This document shows, in pieces, positions 7,668 to 16,873 of a stretch of DNA of 64,000 nt. Location: the NCBI RefSeq assembly GCF_002269255.1, contig NZ_CP022823.1, forward strand, positions 3,472,001-3,536,000. The letters are read 5' to 3'. The notes below the pieces were generated by a model, which saw nothing but the letters and a program-made list of their open reading frames with translations, had not been told where the DNA came from and ran no database searches. Source of the DNA: Klebsiella quasivariicola (lineage in GTDB: Bacteria > Pseudomonadota > Gammaproteobacteria > Enterobacterales > Enterobacteriaceae). Each line of letters begins with the position of its first letter. Positions within the stretch are counted from its first letter, which is position 1. The position numbers and the translations under genes are program-made.

Positions 7668-8789
7668 ATGGATTATCAATTAACGCTTAACTGGCCCGAC
7701 TTTATCGAACGCTACTGGCAGAAACGGCCGGTGGTACTGAAGCGCGGCTTCGCCAATTTTATCGACCCCCTAAGCCCGGACGAACTGGCTGGACTGGCCA
7801 TGGAGAGCGAGGTCGATAGCCGCCTTGTCAGCCATCAGGATGGAAAATGGCAGGTCAGTCACGGTCCTTTCGAAAGCTACGATCACCTGAGTGAAAACAA
7901 CTGGTCCCTGCTGGTGCAGGCGGTTAACCACTGGCATGAGCCATCGGCGGCGCTGATGCATCCGTTCCGCGCCCTGCCGGACTGGCGTATTGACGATCTG
8001 ATGATCTCCTTCTCAGTACCCGGGGGCGGCGTCGGTCCACATCTGGATCAGTATGATGTGTTTATCATTCAGGGCACTGGCCGTCGGCGCTGGCGCGTTG
8101 GGGAAAAGGTGCCGATGAAACAGCACTGCCCGCATCCGGATCTGCTGCAGGTTGACCCCTTCGAGGCGATCATCGATGAAGAGATGGAGCCGGGCGATAT
8201 TCTCTATATTCCGCCAGGATTCCCGCATGAGGGATATTCGCTGGAAAACTCGCTTAACTATTCGGTCGGCTATCGTGCGCCGAATGCCCGCGAGCTGTTC
8301 AGCGGCTTTGCCGACTATGTCCTTCAGCGCGAACTGGGCAGCCAGCGCTACGCCGATCCGGATGTGCCGTCCCGCGACCATCCGGCCGATATTTTACCGG
8401 TCGAACTCGACCGCCTGCGCGAGATGATGCTGGGGCTGATTAACCAACCGGAGCACTTTAAGCAGTGGTTCGGCGAGTTTATCACCCAGTCGCGTCACGA
8501 GCTCGACGTCGCGCCGCCGGAGCCGCCGTATCAGCCAGATGAAATTTACGATGCCCTGCAGCAGGGCGACACGCTGGAACGGCTGGGCGGCCTGCGCGTG
8601 CTGCGCATTGACGGTGAGGTGTTCGTCAACGGTGAGAAGATCAACTCCCCGCACCGCCCGGCGCTGGACGCCTTAGCCACCCATCTGACGCTGCGCGCCG
8701 ACCATTTTGGCGATGCACTGGAAGATCCGTCGTTCCTCGCCATGCTGGCGGCGCTGGTCAACAGCGGCTACTGGTTCTTTGGCGACTGA
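7668..8789 (+). CDS. roxA: RoxA (YcfD), ribosomal protein L16 arginine hydroxylase
   Basis: A 373-residue JmjC-type 2-oxoglutarate/Fe(II) oxygenase, the same length as E. coli YcfD, which hydroxylates Arg81 of ribosomal protein L16. The iron triad is seen: H125 and D127 in GPHLDQYDVF and H187 in PPGFPHEGYS. The N-terminal W-P-DF-ERYWQKRPVV segment is typical of the family, and a C-terminal winged-helix part follows. It sits 78 bases after phoQ on the same strand. REP repeats begin 11 bases after its stop. Confidence 0.94.
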   Translation: MDYQLTLNWPDFIERYWQKRPVVLKRGFANFIDPLSPDELAGLAMESEVDSRLVSHQDGKWQVSHGPFESYDHLSENNWSLLVQAVNHWHEPSAALMHPFRALPDWRIDDLMISFSVPGGGVGPHLDQYDVFIIQGTGRRRWRVGEKVPMKQHCPHPDLLQVDPFEAIIDEEMEPGDILYIPPGFPHEGYSLENSLNYSVGYRAPNARELFSGFADYVLQRELGSQRYADPDVPSRDHPADILPVELDRLREMMLGLINQPEHFKQWFGEFITQSRHELDVAPPEPPYQPDEIYDALQQGDTLERLGGLRVLRIDGEVFVNGEKINSPHRPALDALATHLTLRADHFGDALEDPSFLAMLAALVNSGYWFFGD

Positions 8790-8800
8790 GCCAGCATCCT

Positions 8801-8888
8801 GCCCGGCGGCGCTGCGCTTGCCGGGCCTACGGGTTTTGTGGTCACCGGCTGGACCGTAGGCCGGATAAGGCGAAGCCGCCATCCGGCA
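8801..8888. repeat. REP/BIME-type palindromic unit (isolated copy)
   Basis: An 88-base unit made of two inverted REP-like arms. The left arm is GCCCGGCGGCGCTGCGCTTG followed by CCGGGCCTACGGG; the right arm is CCGTAGGCCGGATAAGGCGA followed by AGCCGCCATCCGGCA. The same unit recurs three times at 9457-9780. It begins 11 bases after the roxA stop, a usual REP location, and lies next to a decayed REP-associated transposase gene. Confidence 0.9.
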
Positions 8889-8926
8889 CTTTGTGGTTTC
8901 GATGGCGGTAATGTCTTACCCGAGCA

Positions 8927-9419
8927 TTATCGCCTCTCGCCTGCATCAAATTCGCTTACCTCACCCGCCCAATTCGGCGGATACCATCCCCGGCGCACAT
9001 CGCGATGAAAGGTCGAATATGGCCAATCCTGCACCCGACGGACATGACCGTGCTTAACGGGATTGATATAAACGTAATCCATATGCCGCCGGTAATCTTC
9101 TTCATTACGGATGGCATGTTCCCAGAATCGCGGCTGCCAGATATGGCGCTGCGCCAGCGCTCAGGTAAACGTTTTTTTTATGTCCCGCCAGCGACCGGAA
9201 TAATCGGTATCCCCCTCAGGCAGGGTCCAGATGCAGTGCATATGCTCGGGTAAAAACCACCCAGGCGTTAATCAGAAAAGGTTTTTTGCTTTTAACAGAC
9301 GCTGTAGCGGCACGCAGATGAACAATATGCCGCGTCAGGAGATCGCTGCGCCGATTTTGCAGGTTAACGGTGAAGAACCAGCAGCCGCCAGGGATATAAC
9401 TGCGACGATAATCAGACAT
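8927..9419 (-). pseudogene. REP-associated tyrosine transposase (RAYT), degenerate
   Basis: Read on the minus strand from the ATG at 9417-9419, the protein starts MSDYRRSYIPGGCWFFTVNL and runs to NAWVV, a typical RAYT N-terminus. A run of five T (A at 9252-9256 on the plus strand) then shifts the frame. Reading on in the shifted frame gives the HUH metal motif PEHMHCIW, then DIKKTFT, an in-frame TGA, then IWQPRFWEHAIRNEEDYRRH and DYVYINPVKHGHV, ending at 8927-8929. The family landmarks are present but split by one frameshift and one nonsense codon. RAYTs act on REP sequences, and REP units flank this gene on both sides. Confidence 0.85.
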
Positions 9420-9456
9420 GTGAGGTTCCCTCCTCAGTATTAGCCTTATCGCTTTT

Positions 9457-9780
9457 GCCCGGCGGCGCTGCGCTTGCCGGGCCTACGGGTCTCACGGTCA
9501 TCTGTTGGACCCCAGGCCGGATAAGGCGAAGCCGTCATCCGGCATAAAGACAGGCACCCGCTCTGCTGTTCACCGCCCGGCGGCGCTGCGCTTGCCGGGC
9601 CTACGGGGTCCGCGCTCACCGGCTGGACCGTAGGCCGGATAAGGCGAAGCCGCCATCCGGCATAAAGACAGGCACCCGCTCTGCTGTTCACCGCCCGGCG
9701 GCGCTGCGCTTGCCGGGCCTACGGGTCTCACGATCATCGGCTGGACCCCAGGCCGGATAGGGCGAAGCCGCCATCCGGCA
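9457..9780. repeat. Tandem array of three REP/BIME units, 118-bp period
   Basis: Three 88-base REP pairs at 9457-9544, 9575-9662 and 9693-9780 repeat with an exact 118-base period. The two 30-base spacers (9545-9574 and 9663-9692) are identical to each other. Arms match the isolated copy at 8801-8888, with scattered substitutions near the centre of each unit (for example CCCAGGCC in place of CCGTAGGCC). Together with the pseudogene this accounts for the 390-base gene-free stretch before pepT. Confidence 0.92.
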
Positions 9781-9809
9781 TCTTGTCCGACACGGTCCGT
9801 TTGAGGAGG

Positions 9810-11042
9810 CTATTTCCCTTTTCTGGTTGCCGTCAGCTCGGCGATACGCACGATCACCTGCACCGCCTTCTCCATCCCTTCCAGAGTGACAAATTCATGC
9901 TTGCCGTGATAGTTATAGCCGCCGGTAAACAGATTCGGGCACGGTAATCCCATAAACGAGAGCTGCGCGCCGTCGGTGCCGCCGCGGATTGGCTTCATCT
10001 GCGGTTCGATATCGCAGTCCACCATCGCCTGGCGGGCAATATCGACCACGTGCGGATGGGCGATCACCTGCTCATGCATGTTGTAATAACTGTCCTCAAT
10101 CACCAGCTCGATATAGCAGTCCGGGTGCAGCCCCTTGCCGACCTTTTTGGCGATCTCCATCATCTTGCGTTTACGCGCTTCAAAGTGCTTACGGTCAAAA
10201 TCGCGGATGATGTAATGCATCTCGGCTCGATCGACGCTGCCTTTCATGCTGGTGAGGTGATAAAACCCTTCGTAGCCTTCGGTAGTCTCCGGCGCCTCGT
10301 CGGCCGGTACCTCGGCGTGGATGCGCGCGGCCAGCGACAGCGCGTTGACCATCACCCCTTTGGCGGTGCCGGGATGCACGTTATTGCCGACAATCTTAAT
10401 GGTCACCGAGGCGGCGTTGAAGTTTTCAAACTCCAGCTCACCCACGCCGCCGCCGTCAACGGTATAGGCCCAGCGGGCATCAAAGGCCTCAACGTCGAAG
10501 TGCTTCGCCCCTTTCCCCACCTCTTCGTCAGGAGTGAAGGCCACGCGGATATCGCCATGGGGAATATTTTTCGCCTGCAGGGTCGCCAGCGCGGTCATGA
10601 TTTCGGCGATGCCCGCCTTGTCGTCCGCCCCGAGCAGCGTTTTCCCGTCGGTGGTGATCAACGTCTGGCCCAAAAGCTGATGCAGCACCGGGAACATCAC
10701 CGGGGAGAGCACCTCATCGCCGATACCGAGGGCAATGTCCCCCCCGCGATAATTTTCAACAATCTGCGGGTTAACATTTTTGCCACTAAAATCCGGGGAG
10801 GTGTCGACGTGAGAGATAAAGCCGATGGCCGGGATATTGCCCTCAACGTTAGCGGGCAAGGTTCCCATCACCGTTCCCTTTTCACTCAGCGTTACCTTGA
10901 CCAGTCCCATTTCTTCCAGCTGCGCCTGCAACAGGCGTAACAGCTTCCACTGCCCTTCCGTGCTGGGGACCTGACGAACGCCAGGCTTCGACTGCGTGTC
11001 CAAAGAAACGTACTGCAAAAAACGCTCAAGCAATTTATCCAT
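9810..11042 (-). CDS. pepT: PepT, peptidase T (tripeptide aminopeptidase)
   Basis: A 410-residue M20-family zinc aminopeptidase that removes the N-terminal residue from tripeptides in the cytosol. Metal-binding and catalytic motifs visible are SHVDTSPDF (His and catalytic Asp), LGADDKAGIAEI (bridging Asp), TPDEEVGKG (catalytic Glu plus metal Glu), YTVDGGG, and the late YNYHGKHEFV. The start at 11042 gives the E. coli-like MDKLLERFLQYVSLDTQSK; an in-frame ATG at 11078 adds 12 residues without family support. It is divergent from potA and shares a 258-base upstream region. Confidence 0.95.
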   Translation of the reverse strand: MDKLLERFLQYVSLDTQSKPGVRQVPSTEGQWKLLRLLQAQLEEMGLVKVTLSEKGTVMGTLPANVEGNIPAIGFISHVDTSPDFSGKNVNPQIVENYRGGDIALGIGDEVLSPVMFPVLHQLLGQTLITTDGKTLLGADDKAGIAEIMTALATLQAKNIPHGDIRVAFTPDEEVGKGAKHFDVEAFDARWAYTVDGGGVGELEFENFNAASVTIKIVGNNVHPGTAKGVMVNALSLAARIHAEVPADEAPETTEGYEGFYHLTSMKGSVDRAEMHYIIRDFDRKHFEARKRKMMEIAKKVGKGLHPDCYIELVIEDSYYNMHEQVIAHPHVVDIARQAMVDCDIEPQMKPIRGGTDGAQLSFMGLPCPNLFTGGYNYHGKHEFVTLEGMEKAVQVIVRIAELTATRKGK

Positions 11043-11300
11043 GTAGCCACCCTCTTCTTTTGTGACAACATTATTCATAAGCCCGAAAAGACAAATATTG
11101 CGTCAGGTCATTCTTAGCCCGTAAAGCGAAATTTAATAACAGAACCGACGTTATGGTGTAAAGGTAGACCATCCGGGCGTATCAAGGATTGGCGATTACC
11201 CTCGTTTGCCGTAGAATGCTGGCCCTTATTAAAAACGTGCAACCCCAAAGGTGGTTAATCACAAACCCCGCAGCGGTCAGCGATTTTCCGTTGCGTCTAC

Positions 11301-12420
<1,120 letters not shown>

Positions 12421-12437
<17 letters not shown>

Positions 12438-13278
12438 ATTCCAGAATGTGGTGATTGCCACCATCGTCGGTTGGCTGGTGCTGTTTGTCTTTCTGCCCAA
12501 CCTGATGATCATCGCCACCAGCTTCCTGACCCGCGACGACGCTAACTTCGTCAAGCTGGTCTTCACGCTGGACAACTACTCGCGGCTGTTGGATCCGCTC
12601 TACTACGATGTGCTGCTGCATTCGCTGAACATGGCGCTGCTGGCGACCCTTGCCTGCCTGGCGCTGGGCTACCCGTTTGCATGGTTCCTCGCCCGGCTGC
12701 CGCAGAAGGTACGGCCCCTGCTGCTGTTCCTGCTGATCGTTCCCTTCTGGACCAACTCGCTTATTCGCATCTACGGTCTGAAGATTTTCCTCAGCACCAA
12801 AGGCTATCTGAACGAGTTTCTGCTGTGGCTGGGGGTGATCGACACGCCAATACGCATAATGTTCACCCCCTCGGCGGTGATCATCGGCCTGGTGTATATC
12901 CTGCTGCCGTTTATGGTGATGCCGCTCTACTCCAGCATTGAGAAACTGGATCGCCCGCTGCTGGAAGCGGCGAAAGATCTCGGCGCCAGCAAGCTGCAGA
13001 CCTTTATCCGCATTATCATTCCGCTGACCATGCCGGGGATCATCGCCGGTTGTCTGCTGGTGATGCTGCCGGCTATGGGGTTGTTTTACGTTTCCGACCT
13101 GATGGGCGGTGCCAAGAACCTGCTGATCGGCAACGTGATCAAAAGCCAGTTCCTGAATATCCGCGACTGGCCGTTCGGCGCGGCAACCAGCATTACCTTA
13201 ACCCTGGTGATGGGGCTGATGCTGTTGATCTACTGGCGCGCGGCGCGCCTGCTGAATAAAAAGGTGGAACTGGAATGA
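12421..13278 (+). CDS. potB: PotB, spermidine/putrescine permease
   Basis: A 285-residue inner-membrane permease with about six transmembrane segments, the first at residues ~10-32. The EAA loop that contacts the PotA ATPase is visible as LLEAAKDLGASKLQTFIRI. The gene overlaps both potA and potC, indicating translational coupling within the pot operon. It forms the membrane channel together with PotC. Confidence 0.97.
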
Positions 13279-14060
13279 TCGGTCGACTGCTGCGCGGCGG
13301 CTTTATGACCGCCATCTACGCGTATCTCTACATCCCTATTATTATTCTGATCGTTAACTCGTTTAACCGGTCGCGCTTCGGTATCAACTGGCAGGGGTTC
13401 ACCACCGACTGGTATAGCCTGTTGATGAACAACGATAGCCTGCTGCAGGCCGCCCAGCACTCGCTGACCATGGCGGTGCTGTCAGCGACTTTCGCCACCC
13501 TTATCGGCTCACTCACCGCCGTGGCGCTGTATCGCTATCGCTTTCGCGGCAAACCGTTCGTTAGCGGCATGCTGTTTGTGGTGATGATGTCGCCGGATAT
13601 CGTGATGGCTATCTCCCTGCTGGTACTGTTTATGCTGATCGGCGTCCAGCTTGGTTTCTGGTCGCTGCTGTTTTCGCATATCACCTTCTGCCTGCCCTTC
13701 GTGGTGGTGACCGTCTACTCCCGGCTGAAAGGCTTCGATGTGCGGATGCTGGAGGCGGCGAAAGATCTGGGCGCCAGCGAGATGACTATCCTGCGCAAAA
13801 TCATCCTGCCGCTGGCTCTGCCGGCGGTGGCGGCCGGGTGGCTGCTGAGCTTCACCCTGTCGATGGATGACGTGGTGGTCTCCTCGTTCGTGACCGGTCC
13901 GGGGTATGAAATCCTGCCGCTGAAGATCTATTCAATGGTCAAGGTCGGCGTTTCGCCAGAGGTGAACGCCCTGGCCACGATTCTGTTGGTTCTGTCGCTG
14001 GTGATGGTCATCGCCAGTCAGTTAATTGCACGTGATAAAACTCAGGGGACGTTAAGATGA
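13275..14060 (+). CDS. potC: PotC, spermidine/putrescine permease
   Basis: A 261-residue partner permease to PotB, with about six membrane segments and its own EAA loop MLEAAKDLGASEMTILRKI. It overlaps potB and potD by four bases each (ATGA-type junctions). Length is within a few residues of the E. coli protein; only the extreme C-terminus (RDKTQGTLR) differs. Confidence 0.97.
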   Translation: MIGRLLRGGFMTAIYAYLYIPIIILIVNSFNRSRFGINWQGFTTDWYSLLMNNDSLLQAAQHSLTMAVLSATFATLIGSLTAVALYRYRFRGKPFVSGMLFVVMMSPDIVMAISLLVLFMLIGVQLGFWSLLFSHITFCLPFVVVTVYSRLKGFDVRMLEAAKDLGASEMTILRKIILPLALPAVAAGWLLSFTLSMDDVVVSSFVTGPGYEILPLKIYSMVKVGVSPEVNALATILLVLSLVMVIASQLIARDKTQGTLR

Positions 14061-15103
14061 AAAAATGGTCACGCCACCTGCTCGCGGCGGGCACTCTGGC
14101 AATCGGCATGGGCGCTGCGCACGCGGACGACAGCAAAACGCTCTATTTCTATAACTGGACCGAATACGTACCGCCGGGCCTGCTGGAGCAGTTCACCAAA
14201 GAGACCGGCATCAAGGTTATCTATTCGACCTACGAGTCGAACGAAACCATGTACGCCAAGCTCAAGACCTATAAAGACGGCGCGTACGATCTGGTTGTCC
14301 CGTCGACCTACTTTGTCGACAAGATGCGCAAAGAAGGCATGCTGCAGAAGATCGATAAGAGCAAGCTGACTAACTTCAGCAACCTCGATCCGCAGATGCT
14401 GAACAAACCCTTCGATCCGAATAACGACTATTCCATTCCCTATATCTGGGGTGCGACGGCTATCGGCGTCAACAGTGACGCTATCGACCCGAAAACCATC
14501 ACCAGCTGGGCCGATCTGTGGAAGCCGGAATACAAAAGCAGCCTGCTGCTGACCGACGACGCGCGCGAAGTGTTCCAGATGGCGCTGCGTAAGCTGGGCT
14601 ATTCCGGCAACACCACCGACCCGAAAGAGATTGAAGCCGCCTATAACGAGCTGAAAAAGCTGATGCCCAACGTCGCGGCGTTTAACTCTGACAACCCGGC
14701 TAATCCGTATATGGAAGGCGAAGTGAACCTTGGCATGGTGTGGAACGGCTCGGCTTACGTCGCTCGCCAGGCCGGTACGCCGCTGGAAGTGATCTGGCCG
14801 AAAGAAGGCGGCATTTTCTGGATGGACAGTCTGTCGATTCCGGCGAACGCTAAAAACGTCGACGGCGCGCTGAAGCTGATTAACTTCCTGCTGCGCCCGG
14901 ATGTCGCCAAACAGGTCGCGGAAACTATCGGTTATCCGACGCCGAACCTGGCGGCGCGCAAAATGCTCAGCCCGGCAGTGGCCAACGATAAATCGCTCTA
15001 TCCGGATGCTGCGACCATTGAGAAAGGCGAATGGCAAAATGACGTGGGCAGCGCCAGCGCCATTTATGAAGAGTATTACCAGAAGCTGAAAGCGGGCCGC
15101 TAA
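14057..15103 (+). CDS. potD: PotD, periplasmic spermidine/putrescine-binding protein
   Basis: A 348-residue solute-binding protein. The Sec signal peptide MKKWSRHLLAAGTLAIGMGA ends with an AHA-DD cleavage site near residue 23. The mature protein has the polyamine-binding family start LYFYNWTEYVPPG, with acidic and aromatic ligand-site residues in IYSTYESNE, VPSTYF and GGIFWMDSLSIP. It delivers polyamines to PotBC in the periplasm. It is the last gene of potABCD, followed by a clear terminator. Confidence 0.97.
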   Translation: MKKWSRHLLAAGTLAIGMGAAHADDSKTLYFYNWTEYVPPGLLEQFTKETGIKVIYSTYESNETMYAKLKTYKDGAYDLVVPSTYFVDKMRKEGMLQKIDKSKLTNFSNLDPQMLNKPFDPNNDYSIPYIWGATAIGVNSDAIDPKTITSWADLWKPEYKSSLLLTDDAREVFQMALRKLGYSGNTTDPKEIEAAYNELKKLMPNVAAFNSDNPANPYMEGEVNLGMVWNGSAYVARQAGTPLEVIWPKEGGIFWMDSLSIPANAKNVDGALKLINFLLRPDVAKQVAETIGYPTPNLAARKMLSPAVANDKSLYPDAATIEKGEWQNDVGSASAIYEEYYQKLKAGR

Positions 15104-15109
15104 TCCCGC

Positions 15110-15139
15110 AGGGCGGAGCCGCGGTTCCGCCCTTTTTTT
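15110..15139 (+). terminator. Rho-independent terminator of potABCD
   Basis: AGGGCGGA and its complement TCCGCCCT form an 8-bp GC-rich stem with an 8-base loop, followed immediately by a run of seven T (15133-15139). It starts six bases after the potD stop. Confidence 0.9.
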
Positions 15140-15148
15140 GCCCTCACC

Positions 15149-16873
15149 CTAGCCCCGCAGCGCGCGCCACAGGATCGCCGGCAATTTGCGCCAGCGCGGT
15201 CGATGGTAAAAATCCACCAGCCGCTGCGCCACCGCGTCCTGCTCCCGGTGGGTGATGAACCAGGGCGGCAGCGGCATCAGCGTCGGTTCGCCATGCCACA
15301 GACTACGTGGAAACGGCCGAAACGGCGCCTCAATCACCGTGCGCTCGGTTTTCTCCAGCATAAAGCTGTTATGCACCTTGCCCCGCCCGCTCTGAATATC
15401 GTCGAGCGTGTGGCCGGGAAATGCCCCCCACGGGCAGGGGGCTAACAGGAAGGCCACCCCGCTCCAGCAGTTGATCGCCACTGTGCCGTAGCGCAGCTCG
15501 GCGATCAGCGCGTTAAAACGCTTACGCCCGATCGCTTTGCGGGTGCGCGGGTGGATCACAATATTGGCCCCCAGCGAGCCCTGCAGCCGCTGATTGGCAT
15601 AGCCGATCGCCTGGCGCAGGAAACTTTCCGCGCTGTCGGCCTCAAGACGGGTGACCGACAGCCCCGGGCCAAAGACCTCCTGCTGACAGAACGCCGGGTC
15701 ATCCTCGGTGTTCGTCACAATTAACGGCAGCGCGTCGCCGCGCGCTATCTCCAGCGGCTGGCGGGCGCGCAGGCGAAAGTCGGTCAGCCGTTTTTCAGCG
15801 CCGGGGTAGTAGTCCGGGCGGGTATTCGCGGCGATCAGCCGGTACAGCTGGTTAAGCAAGGGCGTCGCTGGCTCCCAGCCCTGCTGCAGGATCAGCACCA
15901 GGCTGGCCACGCAGTTAAACCCGCCGTTGTTCATCTTCTGCGTCGCCAGCTGCTGCGCCTGAAATGCGATATCCGCCTCGCTCCACGGCCCGGGGACGAT
16001 AATGGTGGGGCTGACGCCGCCCAGCTCCGAGGTCACCCGGCGCGGGTTCAGCGGCGTCCCGGCGGCCCGACGTTGACGAGCCGCCTCACCGTCGCCCCAG
16101 ACGATGGCGTCATGGGTCTCACGGGAGCCGGTGATATGGATCTCATCGACAGCGGGATGGGTGGTCAGCCATGCTCCCGCCTGGGCGTCGCCGGTGACAA
16201 TGCGGAGCGCATCCATGGCGATCAGCGGCGCCAGGGCCTGGGCCAGCAGATCGTGCAGATAATCATTCAGCGGATTGAGCTTCAGCAGGCAGACCTGATT
16301 TTCAATAAACAGCTTGTGTAGCACATCCAGTGGCGCAATCGAGGCCACATTGCCGGCGCCAAGCACCAGCGCCAGCTTGCCCTGCCGCGCGGCCGGCGGG
16401 ATGTCGTATGCCCGCGCCGCATAACGGTCGAGATGGGCCCGGGTGACGCCTGGCTGCATCCATATCTCAGCGCGAACACCAGACAGCAACAGTCGATCCC
16501 ATAGCGTGCCGGGCACCACCCGCAGCGCCAGGCGGCCGTCCGCCAGCGTCCGCAGCGGGATCCGCCGCAGAAAGGTCTTCTCCTCCAGCTGCTCCAGGGT
16601 GGCGATAAGCCCGTTGCAGCCGACCATTAGCGCGCAGGGGCCCGCCAGCCACTCCTCCCCCGCCAGCGGATCGCCCGCCGGCAGCCCTTTGGCCGCCGCC
16701 GCGGCGGCCACCCACGCCGGAGCAATACCGGCCAGGGCATCCTTGATCTGGCGCAACAGCGCCAGACGACGATTCACTGAGGTTTCCGCCCAGCGCTGGC
16801 GCGCCGCCGACAAGGCGTACAGGGCAGCATCATACTGAGAGCAGGTCGTCAGACCGGGCCGCGCATGGCTCAT
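15149..16873 (-). CDS. Aldehyde dehydrogenase family protein
   Basis: A 574-residue ALDH-superfamily protein, longer than the usual ~500 because of an extended C-terminus (about residues 510-574). The catalytic Cys is C321 in NNGGFNCVAS and the general-base Glu is E283 in TSELGGVSP. A cofactor-side lysine lies in CLLKLNPLN, and the HITGSRETHD motif is present. Retention of the Glu base favours oxidation of an aldehyde to an acid rather than acyl-CoA reduction. Its start overlaps the stop of an acyl-CoA ligase gene by four bases, so the two are one operon and probably act in series (aldehyde to acid to acyl-CoA). The natural substrate is unknown. Confidence 0.82.
   Translation of the reverse strand: MSHARPGLTTCSQYDAALYALSAARQRWAETSVNRRLALLRQIKDALAGIAPAWVAAAAAAKGLPAGDPLAGEEWLAGPCALMVGCNGLIATLEQLEEKTFLRRIPLRTLADGRLALRVVPGTLWDRLLLSGVRAEIWMQPGVTRAHLDRYAARAYDIPPAARQGKLALVLGAGNVASIAPLDVLHKLFIENQVCLLKLNPLNDYLHDLLAQALAPLIAMDALRIVTGDAQAGAWLTTHPAVDEIHITGSRETHDAIVWGDGEAARQRRAAGTPLNPRRVTSELGGVSPTIIVPGPWSEADIAFQAQQLATQKMNNGGFNCVASLVLILQQGWEPATPLLNQLYRLIAANTRPDYYPGAEKRLTDFRLRARQPLEIARGDALPLIVTNTEDDPAFCQQEVFGPGLSVTRLEADSAESFLRQAIGYANQRLQGSLGANIVIHPRTRKAIGRKRFNALIAELRYGTVAINCWSGVAFLLAPCPWGAFPGHTLDDIQSGRGKVHNSFMLEKTERTVIEAPFRPFPRSLWHGEPTLMPLPPWFITHREQDAVAQRLVDFYHRPRWRKLPAILWRALRG

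Noticed and set aside
6153..7679. A 508-codon minus-strand frame opposite phoQ
   Set aside because: Shadow of phoQ codon usage; no motif or ribosome binding site, and phoQ is certain.
9005..9253. Plus-strand open frame inside the transposase remnant
   Set aside because: The minus strand reads through the same bases as RAYT protein segments (WQPRFWEHAIRN and INPVKHG), which explains the coding signal.
15149..16873. LuxC-type acyl-CoA reductase as the identity of the ALDH-like gene
   Set aside because: The general-base Glu (E283) and the hydrolytic ALDH motif order are present; LuxC and other acylating enzymes usually lack this Glu, and no LuxE/LuxD partner is present.
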